DNA of 64,000 nucleotides from positions 31,682,001 through 31,746,000 of the forward strand of contig OX485803.1 of NCBI GenBank assembly GCA_950295325.1, read 5' to 3'. Within the stretch, counting starts at the first letter, position 1, and each line of letters begins with the position of its first letter. Below are positions 1-11,242 of the stretch, in pieces. The notes beneath the pieces are model-generated. The model had not been told where the DNA came from and ran no database searches. It saw only the letters and a list, made by a program, of their open reading frames with translations. Source of the stretch: Polytrichum commune (Eukaryota > Streptophyta > Polytrichopsida > Polytrichales > Polytrichaceae). Position numbers and translations under genes: made by a program.

Positions 1-525
1 CTAGGACTGAAGTACTATACACCTTGTTTACAGTGGACAAGGTATTAGTAAAAAGTGTTACTGGGAAGTCAAGTATGAGTGGTGATTAATTTGCATTCTA
101 ATACACCAGATTGAGTCTTTTTTGCATTACTATTTGTTTATGATATACACGACACAAATTGGTTCCAGGCTTTTCAATCCTAGTGTTTGGGTTGCACATG
201 TCACTAGGGGCAGTTCAAATTTAGGGACATGTGTTACTTGACATTGACCAAATCTCTTGCATCTAAATATTCCTTGCAGCTTGGAGTCTTATATAATAAT
301 TCCCTACTGCTATGTTTTGTTTACTTTTAGTGGTGTTCACTTTGTTTTTGATACTTTAATGTATGCAAACACCATCTTTGAGGTAATGCAAACCACATTT
401 TCCTATTTTGTTTGATTCTGATTTTAACGGAGTCAAAAATTAGTCTAGTTGAAATGGGACTTTTCATTCTTATGGAGGCCATGTTCTACCTTATTCTAAG
501 GTTCACTCTCATCCGTATTCTGCAG

Positions 526-904
526 TGCTATCCTAAAAATTATGGATGCTAGAGAATCTCGTATTGATCACTTTGTGGTCTGTGTGTGGTGTGTAGCGGT
601 TGCGCTTCAACTTCAGCAGTTTGAGCTCGAAGTGTTTGGCAACGTCGGGATTAGCACTCCAATCATCAACACAGGAAGAGGTGTCACCTTTGGGTTTGGT
701 GGCTACCCATCTCTCCCTTTGGAAGCAGCTATCCCAACATTTGCACCACCTCCAGGTTCAAGTTCTCCTATTCCAGCACCAATTGCTTTTGGTCCTGGTG
801 GAGGCATTTCTTACAGCTCAAATACTAATTTTGTATTTGGTGCTGTCAGACAAGAGCAGCCGGTAGCAAGAGCAGCAATGGATCACAGCATGGACAGCTC
901 CTGA
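526..904 (+). CDS. C-terminal exon of an unrecognised gene
   Basis: An open frame runs to a TGA at 902-904. I do not recognise the family. The reliable part begins near 620 (residues QFELEVFGNVGISTP) and continues through a Gly/Pro-rich tail with FGFGG, APPPG, FGPGGG and FVFG segments, then a polar end MDHSMDSS. Two splice acceptors are possible: the AG at 524-525 after TATTCTGCAG, or the AG just before CAGTTTGAG near 620. The residues between them look less protein-like, so the second is slightly preferred. The ATG at 542 is probably not a true start; upstream exons would lie before the window. A 3' UTR with an AATGAAAT-like signal near 1133 may follow. The FG dipeptides could hint at a nucleoporin-like or other low-complexity tail, but this is not enough to name it. 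Confidence 0.5.
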
Positions 905-3029
905 CACTCTTCTTCTTTATATTTGTGAAAAAGAAAAACTTTGTTTAGATTGTACATTCCAAATTGCACTCACTTGGTTCTGTGTACCTCTAGCGCTGCT
1001 ATCTCTTTAAGAGGATTGGCTGTCGTGTAGTAAATGAAGGATAGAGTATTATATGATGCGCTAGTTCCTTCCTACAAGGTCCTAGCTCGACTGCTTTTGG
1101 GTCTTCAGAGACCTATGTAACTTCTCTGTCCCAATGAAATAGTTCTGTGTGTGCTCAGCATGTCAGTTATTGTCAATGTTGCTGTTCAGCCAGGTCATTG
1201 TGTCAAGCGCTTATGTCTGACGTTGCTGTTGCAGTCAGATCAGGATTCACATCAGATCAGTAGACAAACATACTTATTGGTACTATTCAAGCTACATTTG
1301 ACCTGTGTAACTGTACTCTTTTCACAGTTTCAATGTCCTTTCTCTTCCAGACCTGCAATTTTACATGGCTTTGTGTTTTTTCCTCAAAGATGTCTTTACA
1401 ATACATTCAAAATTGGTATGGAAGTTTGTTCATGACATTGCTGTGCCTGGAAGACTTTCAATACTGTAATTGGTGAGATGTCCTTTCACCTCTTTGAGAG
1501 CAAACAAGGTTATCCGCCTATGTGGTAGAATGTGACATGAAGGTACCAGGTTGGCCTAGCTCAGGCCAGTCTTGCTGCTCACTTGGGTCCCATTTTTATT
1601 TGGTTGGAACTAAACCAAATTCATAGCATATAGAAAACTTCTTGTAGGGTGGCTTACAATGTTGAAAAAAAGGACAACAATCTACAACCAAGCGCACCTC
1701 AACATATTTATGTAAGGGAGATTATGATCTATTGAAAATCAAAGGCTATAGGTCTTCAATGCTGCCCTGGGAGGAACAAAATTGTTACTGGGGATAAGCT
1801 GAGACATAATTTATGACCTCAATGTGGGAGTAGCCACCTCTCCATATCCTAGTGACACCTATTTCATTTGTTGGCAAGGGGGTTTCCATATTTCCACACA
1901 CCTGCTGCCTAGCATGCGAAACCCTAAATTTCCTGGAGAATATTGTGGTTTAATTAGATCATCTAAAAAATAAGCTTTTTGGAGCTCAAGGTAGTTGGGC
2001 TCCACTCCCTTCATATCATGAACCATGTGCCATGGCCTCCCAATCTGCTTAGTGCCATGTTATCCCATGGTCATATGAAATATGGAAAGAGAACAACCCC
2101 TCAAAGGTTGAAGAATGATATGGTTGTTGACTACATGACTCATTGATACAATTGGATCTTCAATGTCATTCTAAGGTTGCATCTCATAAACATCTAGACT
2201 CAATCCTCATTTTTCATGGCATTGGAGTGAGTTGGGCTTGGACATCTTAGGGTTGAATTCTATTCCAACAAGATTCTCAAACGAGATGTAATGGGAAAAA
2301 AACCAAACTCTATACAAGACTTAAACATATAGGAAGATTGTTGCTATAATTATAAATCGATTATCATTCAAAAAAATTGTTACACATTATATCTGTTCCT
2401 TTGTTCGAAGACATGGTATATGAAAAGGTTCTTGGTGTGGATTTTTGCATCTTATTGAAAACATTGAAATGAATGAGCCAATTACTAATATTTCAATATG
2501 AAAATCAAGTTCAACAATTCTTGAGCAGGATCCACTTCATAACATTATTATGGATCTAAATAATGTTATGTTGATCTAATGCTTCAAAGTTATATTATTC
2601 TACAATCATGAAGCCTCCAACCTACCTCAAATCCCTAGATTTCTTGCATTACCACTTCATGTGAGAATTCTCGACCTTGTTCTTTGGCATAGAACTATAC
2701 CAAATCTTGCAAGTGATTCTTGATCTACGCTTGACGGGACATTATACATGTCTCCTTCTTGACCTTTGCTCGTCTCTTATGTATCTTGGTTGTCTTTGTA
2801 TTCTTATTATGCTATGTGGAAGATGGGCACTCTCGTTGTTTCCCGGTTGCCACATCTCCTCGGACAAGGAAGATGGGTCTTAAATGGTTACTTCTTTTTC
2901 CCGACTAGCTCACGTCTCCTAGGATATGAAACGCATATTTAGTAAACTTGATGGTTAGCAAATCCAAATGAAGGCCGTAGCCACTTTCCTCGTATTTTTT
3001 GGAGCCATATAAATGTAGACAAACCTATT
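905..3029. other. 3' UTR followed by AT-rich intergenic DNA
   Basis: The first few hundred bases are the probable 3' UTR of the preceding exon. Beyond about 1500 I see no splice-consistent coding exon and no well-bounded element. Small open frames at 1151-1435 and 2677-2883 have no recognisable composition or motif. Confidence 0.5.
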
Positions 3030-3400
3030 TTCGTTAACTTAAGCAATTTTGTGTAAGTGTACTACAAGTGTGATATTGGGATGGGTTTTAATAGGTCAGG
3101 AAATTGTTATCACAACATTCAACAAAAGAAAATCCACAATATATTTCTAAGTTTTGAGATTATTGGAAAATTTCAAAGGCAAGATTCTCTCCCAAACCCT
3201 ATCTCCAATAACGGGGAGATGAAAACTTGAGTACAGCAAGTGTCCTTGTAACTTACTTTTTTTGGTACTTTCCATCATGCCAAATGTGACGGCTACATGT
3301 GTGATGCTTCATGACTTTTTCCACCGCATTAGAAAATGAAGGCTACATGTGTGAAACTTCACAACTTTAGGGGACTCTATGTATTAAGATTGGTGGGTGG
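3030..3400 (+). repeat. Solo arm of the foldback repeat family
   Basis: This stretch matches, with substitutions and small indels, the arms of the large inverted repeat at about 51215-52510. Shared landmarks in order are CACAACATTCAAC, GGCAAGATTCTCTCCC, GGGAGATGAAA, GGCTACATGTGTG and GGGGACTCTATGTATTAAGATTG. It carries one arm only and no coding frame. Confidence 0.6.
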
Positions 3401-3434
3401 GGTATTGGAAAATGGGTCTGTCTACTCTAGGTTC

Positions 3435-3720
3435 CTCCCTATTGTGTTGACTGTTGAACCTAGAATGGTTATCATCTTTTGAGCATGCAATCCAATCTCT
3501 TGTAAACACATGTTATCTTTTTGGTATATGTTTGGTAGGCTAGGGCGAACCAACCCGTACACTGGTTCCTTGGAGGCAAGGGTTTAGGCATCTAACAAGG
3601 AACGAGTGTATGGGTTGGTTCGCCCAAATATGTTTGGTATCTGTTCCTGGAACCACACCAATCCACATACCACTCAAATATAAGTGTCCGATTAAGATAC
3701 GTAACCGAATTAGGCATGTC
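3435..3720. repeat. Dispersed AT-rich repeat interrupted by a small MITE
   Basis: Segments of this abundant family recur through the window. Typical blocks are TGTGTTGACTGTTGAACC, TGAGCATGCAATCCAATC, TTGTAAACACATGT and CCACTCAAATATAAGTGTCC. Related pieces lie near 6360-6500, 7470-7560, 7855-8010, 17690-18060, 19290-19380, 25140-25215, 38150-38290, 43395-43510, 44690-44880 and 58310-58440, in both orientations. Class is unknown; it looks like an old non-autonomous DNA transposon. Confidence 0.5.
3538..3627. mobile_element. 90-bp palindromic MITE with a 12-bp duplicated flank
   Basis: Two 30-bp arms at 3543-3572 and 3596-3625 are inverted copies beginning GGGCGAACCAACCC and differing at only two positions. 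A 23-bp spacer separates them. The same 12 bases, ATATGTTTGGTA, flank the insertion at 3526-3537 and 3628-3639. Removing the element and one flank restores the host repeat (TTTTGGTATCTGTTC as in related copies). The duplication length is longer than the 8 bp of hAT and closest to Mutator-like elements (9-11 bp), but superfamily is uncertain. Confidence 0.75.
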
Positions 3721-3926
3721 TACCTTAACACCAACACTAAACCAATGACCACACACATGAAAGGGAGACTCCCATTTAGTATCCAAATCTTGCATGTGCG
3801 TAGATTTTTTGTTCTTATGAGAGCTCATAACAAAAGGGAGGAAGAAGAAGCAGAGAGTAAGGTCGGAGACGAAGTGTGAAGTGTGTGCGGGTGTGGTGCT
3901 CGGTTGTTGCAACGATTTGTGTGGCT

Positions 3927-4617
3927 ATGGCGGCCCAAGCTCAGCTGGTACTGGGCTCTTCGATTGCGCTGCCCCTCCTCCTCGACGAGCATCATCATTG
4001 CAGCTCCGCTGCTTCCCTGCGCTTGGGATGCACACAGGGACTTCACCGCTACTCGTTGAGCTGCCAAAGCTCAACGAAGGCGAAGAAGAGAAACGGGAAT
4101 GGATTGCAGCGGAGGGAGCGGAAGGGCACGGTGCGTATGGCTCTCGGGGACAATAATCCCTCACCCGCCCAGCCGCAGGTTTACCAGGGCATCTATGGGC
4201 CCTGGTCTGTGGATTCCCTCGACATTCGCGAGGTGGGTTCTGTCAAGAATTCGGTGTTTGGCCAAAGAGTTCATGATTCCTGTGCCTTTCTCACTATTCG
4301 ATTTAATTGTTGTGGATATGAAACGAGTTTGACTGGAGGGAATTTCAAATTTCAAGGCAGTTATTGTGCGAGAATGTATTTATCTGGGTTACATCTGGCC
4401 ATTACTTAACGTAAATTTTTTCCAACGGGAAGAGATTATGCACATCATTAGAGAAATTTGCCAACAAATTGTTGGACCATATGACATATTCTAAATGAGG
4501 TGGATGTGTTTGAATGTGCGGTTCGCCCTAAGAAACTGGGGGTGGAGGGCATAATCTTTCTGTTTTCGATGGAAATTACGTGGTGTGGTGTGAATGTGGA
4601 TGTTCGGCCGGTCTCGA

Positions 4618-4656
<39 letters not shown>

Positions 4657-7600
4657 AATGTCACTACTTGGGGGTTGCTAAGTAGTGTGGCTCTCCACTC
4701 GGCAATTCTTGTAGATATGATAGGAGTGTGAGAGGAGGGAAATTCAATCCAATTATTGTAGTGAGGATGTCTTTATTTGGGTTGCATTTTGTGGTGTGAA
4801 TGTCTAGAGGCTTTTGTATATGTTTAGTGTCTCTACTTTGGGGTTGTTTACCAGGGCAATTCATGTGGCTCTCCACTTGGTAATTGTTTTGGATATGAGA
4901 TGAGTATGAGAAGGGTGATTTTCAACTCATTTTTTGTGTGAGGATGTCTTTATCTGGGTTGCATTCACATTGGGCAAGAGGCATTTATACGTATCTATTG
5001 TCCGTACCTTGGGACTGTTTACGAGAGCATCTATGGATTTTGTTCCGTGGATTTTCTTGAGATTCATGAGGTGGGTTTTGGGAAGAATTCGGTGTTTGGT
5101 TTTAAATTTTTTCGTGGTTGGGCAATTCTTGTGTGGATATGATGCGAGGGTGAGAGGAGGAAGTCAATCTCTATATTTGTGCGAGTATGTCTTTGACTGG
5201 GTTGCACTCTCTGGTGCGGATGTGGATGTGGGGTATGTCTAAGGGTCTTTGTATATACCTTGTGTCCCTACTTTGGGGTTGTTTACCGAGGCATCTATGG
5301 GGCCTTGGTTTGTGGATTCCTTTGACATTCGTGCGGTGGGTTTTGTGAAGAATTCAGTGTTTGGGATTTGAAGTTTTCGTGGTTGGCGTAATTTTTGTGG
5401 ATATGATATGAGGATGAGGGAGGAGGAATTCATACTTTGCTTTTGTGTGAGGATGTCTTTTATCTGAATTGCATTTTGTGGCGCGGACATGGATGTTGGG
5501 CAAGTCTAGGGTTTTTGTATATATCTAGTGGTCCTACTTTGGGGGGGTTAACCAGGGCCTCTATGGGCTTTGGTTTGTGGATTTCCTCGACACTCGGGAA
5601 GTGGGCTTTGGGAAGAAGTCAGTGTTTGGGTTTTGAGAATTTTGTGATTGGGCAGTTCTTGTGGATATAATATGACGGTGAGAAGAGGGCGTTCAAACTT
5701 ATTTGCGTTTTGTGGCGTGGATGTGAATCTAGGGGTTTTTGTATATGTCTACTGTCCTGACTTTGAGGTTGTGTGAGGTTGTTTGTCGTGGATGTTTTGG
5801 AGCTGAACATGTGAGATTTCTTTTACTGTTCCGTTTTAGGAAGGCCATTTTCAGAATCAAAGTTTTACCTACTCAGCGGTGTAGTATTGTCCACCCTTGT
5901 ATGAAATATTGGTGCATTATTCATACACAAATTGAAATAACCAATTTGTGATCAGAGCGATCTTCTGATGAGACGCCTAATTTTTCAATGTAACCACTGA
6001 CAGAGGGGTTCTGACAAGACCCAAGCACTTCATTTTTGGAAGAGGTTCTGTGCTTCTGTGATCTTTCAGCGCTTGCCCTACATGTGGATCTGAAGATTAA
6101 ATGATTAGTCTGAGGCTTTGTCCTCATATGACTTGAACTCATGTATTCAGTGGGGATGTCGTTGAAAGAGGCTTCTTCCATGAAGTTGGTTGTGAATGGC
6201 TTGGGGTTTAATGGCTTGCCACCATTTTGCTATTGGTGCATATATGATTTGTTTCCTGTTTCATTCTAGTTTTGATTGCTTCGTATTGCCTATGTAAGGT
6301 AAGCAGGTCTTTCGTGGTCATTTTACTAATTGGACAGCTGCATTTGAGTGGTGTGGATGTAAGAACAGACACCAAATGGGCATCATGTGTTTTAAAGAGA
6401 TTGGACTACGTGCTCAAAATACGTTAAACCACTCTAGGTGCAATAGTCAACATAATTGGGGGTACCTAAGTGACCTTTCAATGTCCACAAGACTCTTCAC
6501 TTTGACAATGAATAATAAGATATTCACATGAGCTCTGAAAATATGAGTAAAATGGCTACGGTGGTGACTTGGAATTGGCAACCATCTCGCACTAATTGTG
6601 TGTTTCATATTCTACGAGAAGTGTCCGTTTGAGGCATGCTGACGTTAATCCTAGATGCTTGGAATAATTTATCCCTCTTGATTCTTATTTTTAGGGTTTA
6701 CTGGTTACCTTTATCTGTGAGTTTTGCTTGAACATCAACACTTACACGCATATGTTGTTGTGTTGGGAAATTCCAGGTGGTGCTTTACCGCACGGGTTTG
6801 GTAACAGCAGCTACGACATTCATCGCTGCAGGCCTGACCGCATTTCTACCCGATGACAATGCTCTGAAGAGCTTGTTACAAGGTTTATACGATCCATTGT
6901 ACGTTGTTGGGGCTGGAGGGCTTGGGACAGCATTGTTCCTCATCCATATCTATGTCACTCCTATCAAGAGGACATTGCAGGCTCTCTGGGCAGTAGGGGT
7001 TTTGGGTTCATTGGGCGTTGCAGTAAACTTTGCGGCCCCGGAAAATCAAGGGTTGGTGACGTATGTGGTGGAGCATCCAGCAGCCATCTGGGCTGTTGGG
7101 CCCCTCTTCGCATCACTGACCGGCCTCGTTTTTAAGGAGGGTAAGAAGTGCTTATCTCTTGTTGCAATTTCATCTGCATGTTGGTTCCAGTTTTGACGAT
7201 GGGTAGACTTGCTGGGCTTCCTCTAACGGAGACAGGTCTTAAATGGCTCTTTTTTTCCGATTGGCCCACTTCTCCTAGAATATGAAACATGCAACTAGTA
7301 TGATACGATTAGCAAACTATATCAAGGCTGGCGCCATTTTTCTCATAATTCTGGTCTTCATATGAACATCTTATTCATTTTCAAGGTATAGAGTCTCTTG
7401 GATGATCATATGCAGATGAACAAACTTTGAGGATAATGTCTGATCTCTTTTCAGCACATGCCTTTTGGGTCTCCGTTCTTAGGTCCACATTAACCACAAA
7501 CCACTCAAATATATGTGTCTGTTCAAGATAAGTAACTGAATTAGGCCACTTACCCCAAGCTAAACTGAGTATATCATTTTGATCCCAAAAGATGTGGCTA

Positions 7601-9763
7601 CACCATCTTGATGATCGGTAGACTGCTGCCAGTTTTCTCTTAAACTCAGAGCAACATATCTAATGATTTGAAGATGTGTAAGGTATGTAGCCCTATTGCG
7701 GGCACTTCTAACTCCACAGAGAAATTTGGTTGTTAGATTGGCTCGGGGATAGTCCCATCAAGTTAGTGATTGTGAATCAAACAGATTTTCTTTTCAAGTT
7801 TCATCATCAGATGCAAAATACATTCTCTTTTTCTTTTCAAGTGATGACATAGGCCCTCCCAATTGTGTTGAAAATTGGACCTTGCATTGTGTTTATATTC
7901 TAAGCATGTTGTCCAATCTCATTGTAACATGTGTCTTTTTAGTATCTGTTCTTTACTTGTACCCTTCCCATATACCACTCAATTATAGGTGTCTAATTAC
8001 AAAGAGTGACCACATAAGGTGCACACACCTCACACCTGAAATCACATGTGCCATGAAGTAGATTCTTCAGGTACCAGTGGGATAAGGAGTTGAACTGGAA
8101 GCTTTGAATATCAATTTTTCTTGTCAGGAAGTCATTCTACTTTGAATGTTATTATGCTGCAGATTTACTTTACCAGCCTTCTGCTTAACAATACCTCCTA
8201 AATGGATGCATATTACAGGACTTTGCTATGGCAAGCTGGAGGCTGCTGCTTTATTCTTTGTCATACCATCAGTGTTGCTTGGGCGCCTGGTAAATTTCTT
8301 GAACTTCTTTGATGTGTGTTGGGAAGAGTGCTTAGGATTTTTGAAGTCAAGAATTACTTTATATTGTTGATGCACACACCCACGTTGGCCTGTTGGAAAT
8401 TGAGATTGAGGTATTTTGTAATAAGGAAGGTTATAAGCATACTTTTCTTCCTGGAAGCCTGGTTGAGACGCAAAAAATTCAACCTTTCTTTTCATCTTGA
8501 AGGTGAATTGTGGGTAATGTGCCTCCAAATGTAACTTTGAACTTTGAAACGTTGAACAAGTTTAGTCTTGATCAAGTCTTTGGAACTTTGAACTCTTATG
8601 AAGTTATAGTATCTGTGAAACCTTCAAGGATGATTGTACTTCTAATTGTGAAAGAACAATATCTTTCTCTAGTTAATCATCATGTAGGGATGCCGTAGGG
8701 AAGCTTGCAACCCAAACTGCTTGGTCTTGAAGTTTCCGAAGTAAGGTTGGAACTGCACCAATTTATGTTAGTTCTATTGTAGTTGAATAAATTACTTGCA
8801 AGTCAAATTTGCATGCATTCAATTACCCCAATAGGTACTATTTCTCACAAGTGGCATACAAATCTGGCAGTCAGGATTGATGGATGAGAAGGTCCAACTT
8901 GGGCTCCTAGTTGCGTGGATGGCTTTATTTGCACTTTTCGCATCTCGAAAGTTTACACAACCTATCAAGGTGTGTATTCTCTTTCTTCTGTTTTGTTGAG
9001 ACCCTCTACACTACATTGGCTTTGGATTTGTATCTATGTGAGATCAACTAGTTCATTAGATAAGATACTTGATATTCTAGGGTTCTTCAAACCTTTTTGC
9101 ATCATTTTGTACTTTAAGCATGTCAAACCTACTTTGCTACTTGGTCTAGAAAGTCCCACATGGAGCTCATGTTATATACTCGGGCTAAAGTTGTCATGGC
9201 ACATCAACTCCTATAACTAAGATGCTACAAAAGAATCATATAATGTAGTTAACCTTAAAGTCACCAAAAGTGGGGACCAACTCAAGGAATCTCCCATATT
9301 TGCCACTTCCAACACTTGTGATAGTGACCCCCAAAAAAATATAGGGAGGGAATTTCTTTGCTCTATTCCGAGGCAACAATATTTTGAGAAAATTTTGAGT
9401 TTGATTCTATTTGGGAGTACTCAAGTGGTGAGAGAAGCAAAGAGATGCATGTGCACACATGTGCTCATAAGAAAAGATTCCTAGTTAGATAAAGATAAAA
9501 CATGTCTGCGCCAAACCCAAAGAAGCCCTCCAAGACTGTCACCCTCCAACCTCAACAAAGGACCATTAGGTGATTTTGACCCCAGTTCATCCCCAAATTT
9601 TACAGTTTAATGAGTGAAATTTTTATTTCTTGTGTTGCAGGATGATATTGGTGACAAGTCTGTGTTCATATTCAATGCGTTGCCTGAGGACTCGAAACAA
9701 GCATTGTTGTCACGATTACAACAGCAAGAACAACCAGAACAAAGGGACCAGACACTTGGTTGA
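3927..9763 (+). CDS. DUF2301 chloroplast integral membrane protein, five exons
   Basis: Exons are 3927-4232, 6777-7140, 8219-8289, 8871-8969 and 9641-9763. All have GT/AG borders and matching phases, giving 321 codons with stop. The start is the first in-frame ATG (MAAQAQ). Residues 1 to about 80 are rich in Ser, Ala and Arg/Lys with few acids, as in a chloroplast transit peptide. The mature part opens with VYQGIYGPWSVDSLDIRE, continues VVLYRTGLVTAA, and has several hydrophobic segments in exons 2-4 ending FASRKFTQPIKDD; the C-terminus is Gln-rich. This order matches the DUF2301 family shared by cyanobacteria and plant plastids, whose biochemical role is not known to me. Introns 1-4 are 2544, 1078, 581 and 671 bp. 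Intron 1 holds a tandem array derived from the exon 1 edge. The gene faces the Dof gene tail-to-tail with about 200 bp between stops. Confidence 0.93.
4178..5790 (+). repeat. Tandem array in intron 1 derived from the exon 1/donor boundary
   Basis: The exon 1 edge (about 4178-4232) and following intron sequence recur downstream. Three copies retain the block TTTACCAGGGCATCTATGGG plus a GTGGGY donor-like site: donor GT positions are 4233 (real), 5071, 5336 and 5601. The last three are spaced exactly 265 bp apart. Two further partial units (about 4660-4830 and 4830-5000) keep the intronic portion (GTGAGGATGTCTTTAT, CTGGGTTGCA, GGATATGA) but have lost the exon part. None keeps the full reading frame. 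The unit boundaries suggest unequal exchange starting from a segment spanning the splice site. Confidence 0.85.
4622..4655. repeat. (TA)n microsatellite
   Basis: About 16 TA dinucleotides lie inside intron 1 of the DUF2301 gene, next to the start of the tandem array. Confidence 0.95.
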
Positions 9764-9964
9764 GTTTCTTTGTTTTGTTTTTTTTTAAACCTTGATTTGA
9801 GTCGACTTCACTTTGAGCATGTAGAGTTTTTCCACAGCAATGTGCGTTGTATATAACAAGTCGAAATTTTGTAAAAGCTAAGATTTCCAAAATCCCCAGT
9901 ACAAGTGTTATGATTTCTGTTCCTCACACTTCATGAATTCCTAATTTGTCTAACTTCGAAGGAA

Positions 9965-11206
9965 TCATGGATCTGCATCCCATGGTGGCGACAAGGAACT
10001 GATCAAACTACCAATCCCATCTTGGTCGTTCCAAAAGGCTTTGTCGTCCCAAAAGGCTGTGTCATCAATATTCTCTTTTGGTAGTTCCTCTTCTTTGGTC
10101 GATGATTCGATAAGAAACTCTAGTGAACTCGATAGCAACTCTAGAGATTCAAATTCCATGGGATTTGTCTCTTCTGCTTGATTCTCGCTCTTCAACATTT
10201 GGACATCGGGCTCCTCCTCTTTTGATATTGAGTTATTCAAGTCACTTAAACCATCCTCGCTCTTTGCAGTCTCCTCTCTCTCAGGCCCATTTTCCACATG
10301 ATTTATGTTGTCAGAACCTCCTGAGCTGATCTGTGAGTACCACATGAGTTTCTTATACTTCTTACCATCATATGTGAAATCCTTCTTACAATTGCTGCAA
10401 CGGTATCGTGGTTGATTTGGGTTTTTGTTTGAGAAGTACTTGAAACTCGTATCCACCGACTGACAATGTTGGCACGGCTTCTCTTTGCCAACCAAGTGAG
10501 CTGGTTCTTGTGGTCGTGTCGAGGTCCCGAGTTTACTCCCAACCTCATATTTCAAAGCTTCTGCCATTCTTTGTTGTGCAAGTGTTGGTTCTATTTCATT
10601 TTGTGCTCGTTTGTTGATGATGCCTTGCAAATTATTGTTATATTTATACGTGCTGTTATTCCCCAAGCTTGGCAAGTACGGTTGTCTCGAAAAGAGCTGC
10701 AGATTGGGTGTTGCATTTAGAATCTTCGGCATGTGTTGTGGATCGAAAACATTTGGAAGTTTTTCGAGTTGTTGACCACGATGTTCATAATCGTAGTTGG
10801 AACCAGATCCATTGTGATGAAAAGGATTCACAACTGGATGGGTGCGCAACAAACCTGGGATAGAACATTGATGATCGAGGCGGAGATTTTTTTGCCAAGG
10901 TTCGTGGGAGTGATTCACATTTGGATATGTGTTGAATGCATGATCATTTCCACTTTGGTGAGGTTGGTGGTAATACTCTTTGATGTTCTGAACTGGAATT
11001 TTTGCCCCTTGTTCCACCAAAACTCCTCCCAGATTGGAATTCTGATGATCATAATGAATGCCTTGAAATCGATCTCCTACATTCTGATGATGATGAGAAG
11101 AAGGAAAACTGGTGGTGTCACCATTGCCATTGTCCGCATGGGATGGGTTCTCCCAACCGGGAGAGTGAACCAGGCCGCCCCTGGACATAGATAGATTGTA
11201 CTCCAT
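9965..11206 (-). CDS. Atypical Dof-type zinc-finger protein, single exon
   Basis: One open frame of 413 codons plus stop; the ATG at 11206 is the first in frame, with an upstream TGA at 11242-11240. The N-terminal 240 residues are rich in His, Asn, Gln and Gly. The finger lies at about residues 245-273 and fits C-x2-C-x21-C-x2-C exactly (CQHC ... RYRCSNC), with the Dof-like QPRY just before the second pair. After it comes KKDFTYDGKKYKK instead of the usual RRYWTxGGxxRNVPVGGG of Dof proteins, so the basic DNA-contact tail is missing or remodelled. The C-terminal third is acidic and ends with two copies of AFW[DN]D (AFWDDKAFWND), a possible activation or docking motif. Expected role: nuclear DNA binding at AAAG-type sites, but the altered tail makes target choice uncertain. 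A purine-rich tract of A with interspersed G lies at 11452-11494 upstream. Confidence 0.8.
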   Translation of the reverse strand: MEYNLSMSRGGLVHSPGWENPSHADNGNGDTTSFPSSHHHQNVGDRFQGIHYDHQNSNLGGVLVEQGAKIPVQNIKEYYHQPHQSGNDHAFNTYPNVNHSHEPWQKNLRLDHQCSIPGLLRTHPVVNPFHHNGSGSNYDYEHRGQQLEKLPNVFDPQHMPKILNATPNLQLFSRQPYLPSLGNNSTYKYNNNLQGIINKRAQNEIEPTLAQQRMAEALKYEVGSKLGTSTRPQEPAHLVGKEKPCQHCQSVDTSFKYFSNKNPNQPRYRCSNCKKDFTYDGKKYKKLMWYSQISSGGSDNINHVENGPEREETAKSEDGLSDLNNSISKEEEPDVQMLKSENQAEETNPMEFESLELLSSSLEFLIESSTKEEELPKENIDDTAFWDDKAFWNDQDGIGSLISSLSPPWDADP

Positions 11207-11242
11207 ATCATGCAAAAAAAATGAGCATCTGGCTAGCTTTCA

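Noticed and set aside
4934-5670. Related peptides FTRASMDFVPW, GLTRASMGFGLW and FTRASMGPGLW in several frames
   Set aside because: They are frame-shifted translations of the exon 1-derived tandem repeat, not a protein repeat family; the real exon uses a different frame.
10123-11194. Plus-strand frames opposite the Dof-like gene
   Set aside because: Antisense shadows; the minus frame has the zinc-finger pattern and runs 413 codons unbroken.
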